From contig JAOZOU010000004.1 in NCBI GenBank assembly GCA_029933125.1, positions 280,133 to 344,132 of the forward strand: a DNA stretch of 64,000 bases. The letters are read 5' to 3'. The notes under the pieces are model-generated. The model searched no databases and had not been told where the DNA came from. It saw nothing but the letters and a program-made list of their open reading frames with translations. The stretch is from a bacterium. GTDB taxonomy: Bacteria; Arandabacterota; Arandabacteria; Arandabacterales; Arandabacteraceae. Position numbers and translations under genes: made by a program. Position 1 is the stretch's first letter, and each line of letters starts with the position of its first letter. Of the stretch, positions 8,533 to 16,840 are shown one piece after another.

Positions 8533-10596
8533 ATGGAAGCGACCAAACGACATAGGTGCCTTATTGGAGCCATCTTCCTGGCTTTGGTTGTGCTGGTGTG
8601 GATGGGACCTGCGGCATGTCAGGGTGAGGAGATTGTCAAACTCCAGTTTGCCAGAGGAGTCGATGGTCAGGACATATCTGGAAATGGCCAGATAGGGACA
8701 GCCGGCGAAGAGCTTGCCAGACCCTTAAGAGTGTTTGTCAGTGACCCTCAGGGGAGACCAGTTCCAGGTGTTCTCATTGAGTTCAAGCTTGTCGAGAAGG
8801 GAAGTAAGTTCTATAAGCACGGACTGCCCACAATCGAGCCCAGGCAGATACGCACATCTGAGGCAGGTATTGCTGCCACCAAGATACACTTCGGGAAACT
8901 TGACGGGACATTTCACATTCTGGCTTCCCCCAAATCGCATGAGGGTAATTTTCTCATATTCACTGTCAAAGCATATAAGCAACACTGGCTTGCCTTCATG
9001 TTGCTTGGCTTGGCTGGTGGTCTTGCCATATTCCTCTTTGGCATCAAATTCGGCGGACGGGGACTCCAGAAAGCGGCCGGTAGCAAACTTCGTGAGACCA
9101 TGTGCACTCTGACAAACAATAGATTCCTGGGTCTCATTACAGGAATTGTTGTTACGGTCATAATTCAGAGCAGTAGTGCAACGACCGCCATGCTAGTAAG
9201 CTTTGCCAATGCCGGGATAATCATCCTTCAGCAGGCACTTGGGGTCATACTCGGGGCCGACATTGGCACTACTCTTACTGTGCAGCTCATAGCCTTTAGA
9301 ATCTTCGACTATGCTCTCCTCATTGTTGCCGTAGGATTCGTCATCTTTATGTCGAGCACCGAGAGGTATTCAAGGCTTGGTCAGATAATCATGGGTTTTG
9401 GTCTGCTTTTCTTTGGTATGAGTGTAATGTCAGGAGCTGTTGACCCAGTTAAGGATCACCCGGCCTTCATAAAGTTCATGCTAGGAGTTGAAAGGAGTCC
9501 AGTCTTTGCAATAGTTGCATCTGCGATTTTTACAGCCATTATTCAGAGCAGTGCGGCTACAATAGGGCTTGTTCTGACGCTCGCTTTTCAGGGAATCATC
9601 CATCTTGAAACAGCCATACCCCTTGTTCTTGGAGCGAATATTGGAACATGTGCAACCGCCCTCTTGGCAAGTTTGGGGAGCACAGCCGAAGGTAGAAGGA
9701 TCGCGTGGGCTCACATCTTCTTTAAGGTTGCGGGTGTACTTTTGCTCTTGCCTTTCCTAGGGCCATTTACGCGATTTGTTGCCGGAACCTCGCCCGTGCT
9801 GACGCGGCAGATAGCTAATGCTCATAGTCTTTTCAACATTGGCGCTGCTTTTGCCTTTATTCCTTTCGTCAAACCCTGGGCTAAGCTTTTTAGATTCCTC
9901 GTCAAAGAGGAGGAGATAAAGATCAAGACCTTTAGACCCGTCTATCTTGACTCGAGAGTCCTCGACACACCAGCACTCGCTCTAGGGCAAGCAACTCGCG
10001 AGACCCTGAGAATGGCGGATATTACCTACAATATCTATTCCAATGCTATCAATGTCTTTCTCAATGACGATGAGGGACTGAGAGAAAGACTCATAGAGGA
10101 AGATGACAAGATCGATACGCTTGAGGAAGCAATAACGCCTTACCTGACCATGCTATCGCAGAAGGAGATGTCGGACGAAGAGGCTCAGAGGGCAGTTTCA
10201 TTACTCTTCATTGTCAAGAATCTTGAGCTAATTGGCGATATCGTAACGAAGAGTCTTATGGATCTTGCACTCAAGAAGATAACCGTTTCTCCGAGGTTCT
10301 CAAAGGAGGCGCTGGCACGCATTGAGCAGTACCACGGCGAGATTGAAAAGACTTTCCAGATGGCAATTGATTCCTTTGCTTCACAGGATAGAAGGTTAGC
10401 TGAAGAGGTGATACGTCGCAAGAGTGAAATGAATAAGCTGGAGCGAGAGCTTCATAAGGAACATCTTGCCCTGCTGCATGGCAGGAAGGAAGAGGTGACG
10501 GAAACAAGCACCATCTACCTAGACGTGATCAGCGACCTTAAGCGCATCAACTCGCTTGCTTCAGGCATAGCCTATGCGGTGCTCGGTAGACTCTAA
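8533..10596 (+). CDS. Na+/phosphate cotransporter with N-terminal Ig-like and C-terminal PhoU-like domains
   Basis: A 687-residue protein. It begins with a signal or anchor segment, then an extracytoplasmic Ig-like (Big-1 type) domain (about residues 30-150; DPQGRPVPGVLIEFKLV). The NptA/PNaS transport core follows, with its two inverted repeats marked by QSSSATTAML and QSSAATIGLV, each followed by GADIGTT or GANIGTC. The last 200 residues are PhoU-like helices that probably sense phosphate in the cytoplasm. The fused Ig domain is unusual for bacterial NptA proteins, which usually start at the first membrane helix. A trkA-type gene follows after 15 bases. Confidence 0.88.
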   Translation: MEATKRHRCLIGAIFLALVVLVWMGPAACQGEEIVKLQFARGVDGQDISGNGQIGTAGEELARPLRVFVSDPQGRPVPGVLIEFKLVEKGSKFYKHGLPTIEPRQIRTSEAGIAATKIHFGKLDGTFHILASPKSHEGNFLIFTVKAYKQHWLAFMLLGLAGGLAIFLFGIKFGGRGLQKAAGSKLRETMCTLTNNRFLGLITGIVVTVIIQSSSATTAMLVSFANAGIIILQQALGVILGADIGTTLTVQLIAFRIFDYALLIVAVGFVIFMSSTERYSRLGQIIMGFGLLFFGMSVMSGAVDPVKDHPAFIKFMLGVERSPVFAIVASAIFTAIIQSSAATIGLVLTLAFQGIIHLETAIPLVLGANIGTCATALLASLGSTAEGRRIAWAHIFFKVAGVLLLLPFLGPFTRFVAGTSPVLTRQIANAHSLFNIGAAFAFIPFVKPWAKLFRFLVKEEEIKIKTFRPVYLDSRVLDTPALALGQATRETLRMADITYNIYSNAINVFLNDDEGLRERLIEEDDKIDTLEEAITPYLTMLSQKEMSDEEAQRAVSLLFIVKNLELIGDIVTKSLMDLALKKITVSPRFSKEALARIEQYHGEIEKTFQMAIDSFASQDRRLAEEVIRRKSEMNKLERELHKEHLALLHGRKEEVTETSTIYLDVISDLKRINSLASGIAYAVLGRL

Positions 10597-10611
10597 AAGA
10601 GGTGATAGGTT

Positions 10612-11298
10612 TTGGCTACACAGATGTTTGCTGTAATCGGTTTGGGCAGGTTTGGTTACACAGTTGCAAGCCACCTTGTTAAGAGTGGGGCTGAGGTAAT
10701 CGCTATCGATTCCGATGAGAACATCATAAACGACGTCAGCAAGCAGATACCTGTTGCAATCTGTATGAACTCGACGGATAAGGATGCTCTTCTTGCTCAT
10801 GGGGTCGAGAAAGTGGATGCGGCAGTTGTTGCCATCGGACAAAATTTCGAAGCCAACCTGTTAACAACCGCACTTCTCAAGGAGATCGGTGTACCTAAGG
10901 TTGTTGCACGCGCAAGCAATGATACGCAGAAGCGTATCCTTGAGTTGATAGGTGCTGATCAGGTCATCTTTCCTGAAGATGCTATCGGTATAAGAGTGGC
11001 TCAGAGCCTCTTGAGCTCACGTATCGTTGACATAACCTCACTCTTTGAGGGTCTCAGTGTCGCACAGGTTGTTGCTCCGAAAGAGCTCGTAGGCAAGAAG
11101 ATTGGAGAAACCAAGTTCAGGCAGAAGTACAAATGCAACATAGTGGTCATAAAGCGGAAAGCGAACAAGTCAGACATAACGGGAGAATCGCCAAGATATA
11201 ATGTCTTGCCCGGTCCTGATGATACCATACATGTCGGCGATATACTCGTTGTAATTGGCCACGAAAAGGACATCGAGAAGCTGGCAAGCAGCCTTTGA
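10612..11298 (+). CDS. TrkA/KtrA-type K+ channel regulatory subunit (RCK)
   Basis: A 228-residue protein made of an RCK_N Rossmann domain (MFAVIGLGRFGYTVASHLV, followed by the acidic end of beta-2, VIAIDSD) and an RCK_C domain (about residues 140-225). Such proteins bind NAD(H) or ATP/ADP and gate a TrkH/KtrB membrane partner; one is encoded at 13975-15741, 2.7 kb away on the same strand. I accept a TTG start at 10612, preceded by AGAGGTGATAG; an ATG four codons later is the alternative. It is in an apparent operon with the Na/Pi transporter and asnS. Confidence 0.88.
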   Translation: MATQMFAVIGLGRFGYTVASHLVKSGAEVIAIDSDENIINDVSKQIPVAICMNSTDKDALLAHGVEKVDAAVVAIGQNFEANLLTTALLKEIGVPKVVARASNDTQKRILELIGADQVIFPEDAIGIRVAQSLLSSRIVDITSLFEGLSVAQVVAPKELVGKKIGETKFRQKYKCNIVVIKRKANKSDITGESPRYNVLPGPDDTIHVGDILVVIGHEKDIEKLASSL

Positions 11299-11308
11299 GG
11301 CATAATCC

Positions 11309-12598
11309 ATGAAGTGGGTTTATGTGGAAGACATAGGCAAGCATGTCGGTGAGGAAGTATGCATTAAGGGCTGGGTCTATCATCTGCGCTCAATCGGCAA
11401 GGTTTGCTTTGTCGTCGTGCGTGATGGAACTGGAATCATTCAGTGCGTAGTAACCCAGGCAGATTCCCCTGAGGCCTTTGCCGCTTTTGATAGTCTTACC
11501 CTTGAGACTTCATGCGAGGTAACGGGTGTCGTGAGGGAAGATAGGCGTGCTCCAGGCGGCTATGAACTGCTCACAGGGTCCCTGAAGATCGTCCACAGGA
11601 GCGAGGACTATCCAATTACACCTAAGGAACACGGTATAGCATTTCTTATGGAGCGCCGCCACCTCTGGCTACGGTCGTCGAGACAGAATTCGATCTTGAG
11701 GATTAGAGCTGAGGTGATGAGAGCATGCCGTGATTACCTTGACGAACGGGGATTTGTTGAGGTTGATGCTCCAATCCTTACGCCGGCCTCTGTCGAAGGT
11801 ACAACAACGCTTTTTGAGACAGATTACTTTGGTGAGCGAGCTTTCCTCTCGCAGAGTGGTCAGCTCTATAATGAAGCTGCGTGCATGGCACTTGGGAAGG
11901 TCTATTGCTTTGGTCCGACCTTTCGAGCAGAGAAGTGTAAAACCAGGAGGCATCTCACCGAATTCTGGATGCTTGAGCCTGAGATAGCTTTCGCCAACCT
12001 TGAGGATATCTTCCAGGTGGCAGAGGGTCTTGTCTGCTATATAGTTGAGCGTGTGCTTGAGAGGCATATGAGGGAACTTGAGAATCTGGGGCGTGATATT
12101 GCTAGGCTTGAGGCAATAGAGTCCCCATTTGTGAGAATAACCTATGACGAAGCCCTTGAGATACTAGCTCAAGAAGGACATAGAATTGAGTGGGGGGAGG
12201 ATTTTGGGGGTGATGAGGAGACCATCCTTTCCTCGGCTTATGAGAAACCTGTTTTCATCCACAGGTATCCTGTTAAGGCAAAGGCCTTCTATATGCAACC
12301 CGATCCAGAAAACCAGGAGCTTGCAATGTGTACAGATATGCTGGCTCCCGAGGGCTACGGTGAGATCATCGGTGGGAGTGAGCGTATCCATGATCTTGGG
12401 CTTCTTGAGCGCAGGCTTGAGGAATTTGGGCTTCCACGCGAACCGTTTGAGTGGTATCTTGATCTGCGCAGATATGGCTCGGTACCCCATGCTGGCTTTG
12501 GATTGGGTATCGAAAGAACAGTGGCCTGGATCTGTGGTATAAGACATGTGAGGGAGGCAATACCTTTCCCGAGGTTGATTTATCGGGTCTATCCATAG
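11309..12598 (+). CDS. asnS: Asparaginyl-tRNA synthetase
   Basis: A 429-residue class IIb synthetase that charges tRNA-Asn. The N-terminal OB-fold anticodon-binding domain ([19 protein letters not shown]) is followed by the YPITPKEHG linker, typical of AsnRS rather than AspRS. Motif 2 is [19 protein letters not shown] and motif 3 [15 protein letters not shown]. The length is close to the usual 430-465. It lies ten bases after trkA. A strong hairpin at 12602-12625 follows its stop. Confidence 0.95.
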   Translation: MKWVYVEDIGKHVGEEVCIKGWVYHLRSIGKVCFVVVRDGTGIIQCVVTQADSPEAFAAFDSLTLETSCEVTGVVREDRRAPGGYELLTGSLKIVHRSEDYPITPKEHGIAFLMERRHLWLRSSRQNSILRIRAEVMRACRDYLDERGFVEVDAPILTPASVEGTTTLFETDYFGERAFLSQSGQLYNEAACMALGKVYCFGPTFRAEKCKTRRHLTEFWMLEPEIAFANLEDIFQVAEGLVCYIVERVLERHMRELENLGRDIARLEAIESPFVRITYDEALEILAQEGHRIEWGEDFGGDEETILSSAYEKPVFIHRYPVKAKAFYMQPDPENQELAMCTDMLAPEGYGEIIGGSERIHDLGLLERRLEEFGLPREPFEWYLDLRRYGSVPHAGFGLGIERTVAWICGIRHVREAIPFPRLIYRVYP

Positions 12599-12601
12599 AG
12601 A

Positions 12602-12625
12602 AGGGGAGGTCGTGTGACCTCCCCT
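12602..12625. terminator. Bidirectional terminator hairpin between asnS and hsp20
   Basis: A perfect 10-bp stem AGGGGAGGTC / GACCTCCCCT with loop GTGT sits between the two convergent stop codons, four bases after asnS and nine bases from the hsp20 stop. It lacks a long T-run on either side, so efficiency is uncertain. Confidence 0.7.
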
Positions 12626-12634
12626 ATCCCGTTC

Positions 12635-13081
12635 TTAGGAGACCTGGACGGGGATCTCCTTGGCTTTCTTCTCCTCGAGCTTGGGCATCGTGACCTTGAG
12701 AACACCGTCTTTGTAGACAGCTTTGACTTTATTGGCGTCGACCTCAACCGGCAGCGCTACAGAGCGCTTGAAGTAGCCATAAGCCCGCTCAACCCTGTGT
12801 ACATTCTCGTTCTCTTCAGTCTTCTCCTGCTTCTTCTCACCACTGATCGTAAGAACATCGTTGTTGACGCTGACCTTGATGTCGTCTCGCTTGAGACCCG
12901 GCAGCTCGAGGGTTGCGATTACTTCGTTGTCAGTCTCAGTGATGTCCATTGCCGGATACCAATCCCCCTCATAGGTCTCCGTCGAAGGTAGCGTTCTCCC
13001 ATAGAATTCGTTGAAGAGTCTATCAATTTCATCTCGAAGACTCAGCATGCTCCTAAACGGCGTCCATCTGATGATCGCCAT
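12635..13081 (-). CDS. Small heat-shock protein Hsp20 (alpha-crystallin family)
   Basis: A 148-residue ATP-independent holdase chaperone. The alpha-crystallin domain runs from about residue 40 to 135 and includes MDITETDNEVIATLELPGL and the conserved AYKDGVLKVTMPK-like element (VYKDGVLKVTMPK). The start at 13081 has a perfect AGGAGGT seven bases upstream (13095-13089); a longer reading to 13168 would run through that site. Upstream are both a sigma54-type and a sigma70-type promoter, which points to dual control of a stress chaperone. Confidence 0.93.
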   Translation of the reverse strand: MAIIRWTPFRSMLSLRDEIDRLFNEFYGRTLPSTETYEGDWYPAMDITETDNEVIATLELPGLKRDDIKVSVNNDVLTISGEKKQEKTEENENVHRVERAYGYFKRSVALPVEVDANKVKAVYKDGVLKVTMPKLEEKKAKEIPVQVS

Positions 13082-13123
13082 TTGAATCACCTCCTTTTCT
13101 CGTGATTCCACCTGATTCCATTC

Positions 13124-13138
13124 GCAAAGAGTGTGCCA
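13124..13138 (-). promoter_or_regulatory. sigma54 (-24/-12) promoter upstream of hsp20
   Basis: The minus strand reads TGGCAC (13138-13133), five bases, TTGC (13127-13124), an exact match to the sigma54 core TGGCAC-N5-TTGC. The predicted start near 13113 leaves a leader of about 32 bases carrying the AGGAGGT site of hsp20. No rpoN gene is in the window, but an AAA activator is encoded at 16841-19882. Confidence 0.65.
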
Positions 13139-13167
13139 GGCTCGAGCTCCTGAAGATCTGAGCGCCA

Positions 13168-13196
13168 ATTCTTTGAAAAATCAGCAATTACGTCAA
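13168..13196 (-). promoter_or_regulatory. Second, sigma70-type promoter upstream of hsp20
   Basis: Minus strand TTGACG (13196-13191), 17 bases, AAGAAT (13173-13168). Matches are 5/6 and 4/6. It lies upstream of the sigma54-type element and could supply basal expression. Confidence 0.4.
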
Positions 13197-13220
13197 TGCA
13201 TCTTTGGAGACACGCTGTTT

Positions 13221-13279
13221 CCATAGCTTGCCAACTTGGCTTAACTCTGCCGCTATGGACGTCCTCGTAGCAAGAGGAC
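13221..13279. promoter_or_regulatory. Cluster of inverted repeats between hsp20 and pdaD, possible activator sites
   Basis: CCATAG (13221-13226) and CTATGG (13253-13258) flank the palindrome GCCAACTTGGC (13230-13240). Next to them is the hairpin GTCCTC-N7-GAGGAC (13261-13279). The palindrome is about 117 bases upstream of the predicted sigma54 start of hsp20, where enhancer sites commonly lie. Assignment is inference. Confidence 0.3.
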
Positions 13280-13306
13280 TGTCAGTCTGGCAAATTCTAT
13301 TAGGGC

Positions 13307-13376
13307 TTGACAAAACCCGGGTCGTGTTAAATCATTAGCGGTCGGCGAAGCTAATGACTGGAGGTGTAGTCTCCAG
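13307..13376 (+). promoter_or_regulatory. pdaD promoter region with two tandem hairpins
   Basis: TTGACA at 13307-13312 is followed by only weak -10 candidates (for example TAAATC at 13328). Two inverted repeats follow at once: CATTAGC (13333-13339) with GCTAATG (13350-13356), and CTGGAG (13358-13363) with CTCCAG (13371-13376). The first overlaps the expected transcription start and the second would lie in the leader. They could be operators or an RNA control element for the arginine decarboxylase. Confidence 0.4.
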
Positions 13377-13425
13377 GTAGCTCCGATAAAGCATCAGCTC
13401 TCCTATGAAGCGACGGAGGGTCGTC

Positions 13426-13971
13426 ATGATACCTAAGAAGATGTTCTTGACCAAGGGGGTTGGTCGCCACAGGGATAGGCTGACGAGTTTTGAGCAGGCA
13501 CTCCGAAATGCTGGCATCGCCCATCTCAATCTCGTAAGGGTTTCGAGCATTTTCCCCCCTAGATGCAAGCTCATCTCACGCGAGCAAGGACTCAAACAGC
13601 TGGCACCTGGGCAAATCACCTATGCCGTTCTGAGTGAGAATGCTACTCAAGAGCCACATCGTCTCATGGCAGCCTCTGTTGGCGTGGCCATCCCCAAGGA
13701 CCCTGAGCAGTACGGCTACCTCTCTGAGTATCACAGTTTTGGTGAGACAGAGCAAAAAGCTGGTGACTACGCAGAAGATCTCGCTGCCTCAATGCTGGCA
13801 ACCATCCTCGGTGTGGATTTCGATCCAGATGCCAGCTATGATACTAAGCGTGAGATTTGGAAGATCTCTGGGAAAATAGTAAGAACAACAAATGTTACCC
13901 AGTCAGCGATCGGCGACAAGCGGGGACTCTGGACAACTGTGCTCGCCGGTGCTATTTTCATCTGCACTTAG
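13426..13971 (+). CDS. pdaD: Pyruvoyl-dependent arginine decarboxylase
   Basis: A 181-residue proenzyme that makes agmatine for polyamine synthesis. Family members cleave themselves at a Ser-Ser bond to create the pyruvoyl group; the matching site here is VRVSSIFPPRC. Further signatures are GQITYAVLSENAT and GYLSEYHSFGETEQKAGDYA. This form is best known from archaea and also occurs in some bacteria. I choose the ATG at 13426, with GGAGGGT just upstream, over an ATG at 13405 that lacks a ribosome site. The K+ transporter gene begins three bases after its stop. Confidence 0.9.
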   Translation: MIPKKMFLTKGVGRHRDRLTSFEQALRNAGIAHLNLVRVSSIFPPRCKLISREQGLKQLAPGQITYAVLSENATQEPHRLMAASVGVAIPKDPEQYGYLSEYHSFGETEQKAGDYAEDLAASMLATILGVDFDPDASYDTKREIWKISGKIVRTTNVTQSAIGDKRGLWTTVLAGAIFICT

Positions 13972-13974
13972 GAT

Positions 13975-15741
13975 TTGGGCCGGGAATGGTCTTCTATGAG
14001 AGAGTTCGTTGATAAGCTCGTTGGCCGATTGTTAATCGGGGCTGCCTTCCTAGCTGCTGCTTCCCTTATTGCTCAATACGGATTTTTCATGCCTGCTTCC
14101 TATCTGCAGTATCTTTTCAAGGTCGATGTGCTCATCATAATCCTCTTTGTAAGCGAGAACTTCATAAGGCTTGCCCTGGCCAGGGATCGCAGAGGTTATC
14201 TCAAAGCCCATTGGCTCGACTTCACACTCATAGGCCTCTTCGGTGTTCAGATTATCTCGTTGAGGTTTTTTTCCGAGTCAAGGATTGTCGCAGCTTTTCT
14301 TGCAAAGCTGGACATCAGATCGCTCACAAAAGCTTACATAATAGCAGCCCAAATCTATATCGGATCTGTGCTCTTCATCAAAACGGTGGATGCAAACAGA
14401 GTCATAGCTAAGCTTCGTCTGACTGCACCACAGCTCGTGCTTTTGACATTTGCTTCGGCAATAGGCATTGGTACCCTACTTCTGCTCTTACCCCGAGCTA
14501 CAGCCACAGGACAGTCAATGCCCATTGTCGATGCTCTTTTTACCGCGACTTCCGCTACGTGCGTTACAGGACTGATAGTTGTCGATACAGGTTCCTATTT
14601 TTCAGGATTCGGTCAGGGGATCATCCTCTTCCTTATCCAGCTTGGCGGTATCGGAATAATGAGTCTCGTTGCATTTTCGGCGACCGTCATGGGTAGGGGA
14701 ATTGGTGTGAGGCAGAGAGCCCTCCTCAAAGATGTGCTGAGCTCTGATTTCTTTGGTGAGGTGACCCCCCTTATCCGAAACATTATCTTGATCACGATGA
14801 GTTGCGAAGCAGTTGGTGTTCTTATCTTGTCTCGTGTCTGGGCTAGCGATTTTGTTTCGCCTTTGACGACCTTCTATTATGCCCTCTTCCACTCAGTCTC
14901 GGCCTTTTGCAACGCTGGTTTCTCACTGTTCGATGATAGCCTGGTGCGCTTCTCGCGAAGACCTGATGTAGTATTCACATTCGCAGGCCTGATAATAATA
15001 GGTGGACTGGGCTTCATGGTAATCTCTAATCTTGCCTCGGCTGGTTACAGGAGGATACGCGGCGATCGTGTCGGAAGCAGGCTTACTCTTCACACAAGGA
15101 TTGTTCTGGTGATGTCGCTGACTTTGCTTGTGCTCGGAGCTGTCGCTGTGCTCTTCCTCGAGGCTGGTGGTTCTCCGCTTGGGGAGCGTGAGCAGCTCTT
15201 GACAGCGTTTTTCACTTCAGTTACCGCAAGAACTGCAGGCTTTAGCACAATCAGTATGGCTTCCCTTAGTGCGCCTACTGCTCTTGTCGTTATCCTTTTG
15301 ATGTTCATAGGTGCTTCACCTGGCGGCACAGGAGGAGGTACCAAGACAAGCACCATAGCGGTTCTGCTTGCCACAATTCGGTCTATTCTGAGGGGAAGAC
15401 CAAATGTCGAGCTTTTTAAGCGGACAATCCCGACCGACATTGTTAACAAGGCCATATGCGTTGTTTTGCTTTCGCTCGGCCTGATTTTTCTTAGTTCCGT
15501 TGCGATTTCAGCCCTCGAGCACCAGCCTTTGACTGAAGTTCTCTTCGAATGCGTCTCTGCTTTCGGAACGGTTGGGTTATCGCGCGGACTGACCCAGCAC
15601 TTGACTATCGCGAGCAAGTTGATAATAATAACAACAATGTTCTTTGGCAGAATTGGACCTCTCACCCTTGGACTTGCAATAGGTCAAAGGAGTAGGGAGA
15701 CTGCTTATGCATATCCAAGCGAAAGAGTAGTCATTGGATGA
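13975..15741 (+). CDS. TrkH/KtrB-type K+ transporter with a voltage-sensor-like N-terminal extension
   Basis: A 588-residue protein. The C-terminal 430 residues are the TrkH/KtrB pore with four P-loops: SATCVTGLIVVDTG, SAFCNAGFSLFDDS, TARTAGFSTIS and SAFGTVGLSRG. About 150 residues precede the core and include three or four hydrophobic segments. FVSENFIRLALARDRRGYLK ahead of HWLDFTLIGL resembles S2-S3 of voltage-sensor ion channels. The start may be TTG 13975 or ATG 13996. An RCK gating subunit is encoded at 10612-11298. The gene is three bases after pdaD, so polyamine synthesis and K+ uptake appear cotranscribed. Confidence 0.88.
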   Translation: MGREWSSMREFVDKLVGRLLIGAAFLAAASLIAQYGFFMPASYLQYLFKVDVLIIILFVSENFIRLALARDRRGYLKAHWLDFTLIGLFGVQIISLRFFSESRIVAAFLAKLDIRSLTKAYIIAAQIYIGSVLFIKTVDANRVIAKLRLTAPQLVLLTFASAIGIGTLLLLLPRATATGQSMPIVDALFTATSATCVTGLIVVDTGSYFSGFGQGIILFLIQLGGIGIMSLVAFSATVMGRGIGVRQRALLKDVLSSDFFGEVTPLIRNIILITMSCEAVGVLILSRVWASDFVSPLTTFYYALFHSVSAFCNAGFSLFDDSLVRFSRRPDVVFTFAGLIIIGGLGFMVISNLASAGYRRIRGDRVGSRLTLHTRIVLVMSLTLLVLGAVAVLFLEAGGSPLGEREQLLTAFFTSVTARTAGFSTISMASLSAPTALVVILLMFIGASPGGTGGGTKTSTIAVLLATIRSILRGRPNVELFKRTIPTDIVNKAICVVLLSLGLIFLSSVAISALEHQPLTEVLFECVSAFGTVGLSRGLTQHLTIASKLIIITTMFFGRIGPLTLGLAIGQRSRETAYAYPSERVVIG

Positions 15742-15756
15742 GAGGGGGAGACGGTT

Positions 15757-16416
15757 TTGGTGGTGAAGACCCGCAAGAAAAGCTCTACGCCTAAGCGCAA
15801 GAAGATTCGTAAGGCAACTACGAAGAAGTCTTCAAGAGCAACCAAAAAGAAGCCGGGAAAGGTAACGAGACCCAAAAAGGCAGCCAAGCCAAAGAAGGTG
15901 CGCTCGTCTTCGAAGGCAGGATCCGTCAAGAGCGGATCCAAGAAGAGCGGGATAGCGCGGAAGAAGGCGCAGACAAAAAGCTCCTCGAAGTCAAGCAAGC
16001 TAGCTGTTAAGCCTTCGCGCATTGAGGAACTTCGAGCAATGCTTGAGGCAAGGCGCGCGGAGATACTTGAGGAGATAAAGCGTGCAAGGCAGGACAGCCT
16101 TGAAATAGATAGAACAAGTTTTCCCGAGGTTGGTGATCTCGTTTCGGCTTCGGTTGAGAAGGAAAAGGCTTTTGAATATGGGGAGGCAGGGGTAAATGCT
16201 CTGCGTGAGATTGATCTTGCGCTTGAGAAACTCGAGGAAGGGACCTACGGTATCTGCGAATCCTGTGGTAAGCCAATCTCGTTGAAGCGGCTACGCATAA
16301 TGCCTTCGGCGAGGCTCTGTATACGGTGCAAAGCCAAAGAAGAGGAAATCAAGCTCTCACATGATCGCCTCAATCGCTACCCCAGTGCATTTGGTCAAGA
16401 GGGTGCGGAGGATTAG
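15757..16416 (+). CDS. DksA/TraR-type zinc-finger protein with a Lys-rich N-terminal tail
   Basis: A 219-residue protein. The last 130 residues are DksA/TraR-like: a coiled coil (RIEELRAMLEARRAEILEEI) and a C4 zinc finger (CESCGKPISLKRL ... CIRCK). The first 85 residues are almost only Lys, Ser, Ala, Thr and Arg with repeated KKSS/KK motifs, resembling histone H1 tails. This suggests binding to DNA or RNA. GGGGGAG at 15744-15750 supports a start at TTG 15757 or one of the two GTG codons after it. A link to stringent-response control of RNA polymerase is possible but not shown. Confidence 0.8.
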   Translation: MVVKTRKKSSTPKRKKIRKATTKKSSRATKKKPGKVTRPKKAAKPKKVRSSSKAGSVKSGSKKSGIARKKAQTKSSSKSSKLAVKPSRIEELRAMLEARRAEILEEIKRARQDSLEIDRTSFPEVGDLVSASVEKEKAFEYGEAGVNALREIDLALEKLEEGTYGICESCGKPISLKRLRIMPSARLCIRCKAKEEEIKLSHDRLNRYPSAFGQEGAED

Positions 16417-16437
16417 GGGCAAACCTTAGGCGATCCA

Positions 16438-16466
16438 TTGACAAAATGCGCCAATTGGGCTATAGT
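16438..16466 (+). promoter_or_regulatory. Near-consensus sigma70-type promoter
   Basis: TTGACA (16438-16443), 17 bases, TATAGT (16461-16466). It drives the small exported protein and probably the large TPR activator gene behind it. Confidence 0.8.
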
Positions 16467-16498
16467 AAAGTTGTAGGCTGGAACTGGAGGCGATGCTG

Positions 16499-16798
16499 AT
16501 GCAGGTGAGGCTCTGGGTTGCTCTCATCATCGCTTGTCTTTTGATGCTTTCCACATCCGCAATTGCTGGACCAAAGATACCCAACTGGGGCGATCCCGAC
16601 ATAGTTGAGGGAATGCGACCTACGAACCCAACCCCAGAGGATGTGACGTTTGACGAGGTTGGAGCTACGGTCACCATTTGTCCTTTCAGGCTGCCAATCA
16701 TGGTGATCGAGAAGCAAGAGCACCCGAAGGAATCTGAACTTTCGAAGAAGAATCTGCCTGCTGTTTACCGATTCTTAGGAAGAGCTGATAGCAGGTAG
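16499..16798 (+). CDS. Small exported protein, unknown function
   Basis: A 99-residue protein with a clear signal peptide (VRLWVALIIACLLMLSTS, cleavage near AIAG). The mature part is about 75 residues with no recognised domain. I choose the ATG at 16499, because GGAGG lies eight bases upstream; the ATG at 16493 is too close to that site. It follows a strong promoter and precedes the TPR-AAA activator gene by 42 bases, so it may be part of what that regulator controls or senses. Confidence 0.7.
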   Translation: MQVRLWVALIIACLLMLSTSAIAGPKIPNWGDPDIVEGMRPTNPTPEDVTFDEVGATVTICPFRLPIMVIEKQEHPKESELSKKNLPAVYRFLGRADSR

Positions 16799-16840
16799 CT
16801 ATTGGAACTGCGCCCTTCTTGAAAGCGGGGAAAGGGTGAC

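Noticed and set aside
12614-12991. Hydrophobic plus-strand frame opposite hsp20
   Set aside because: It is the antisense shadow of the alpha-crystallin coding sequence; its leucine-rich look comes from acidic and Lys codons read backwards.
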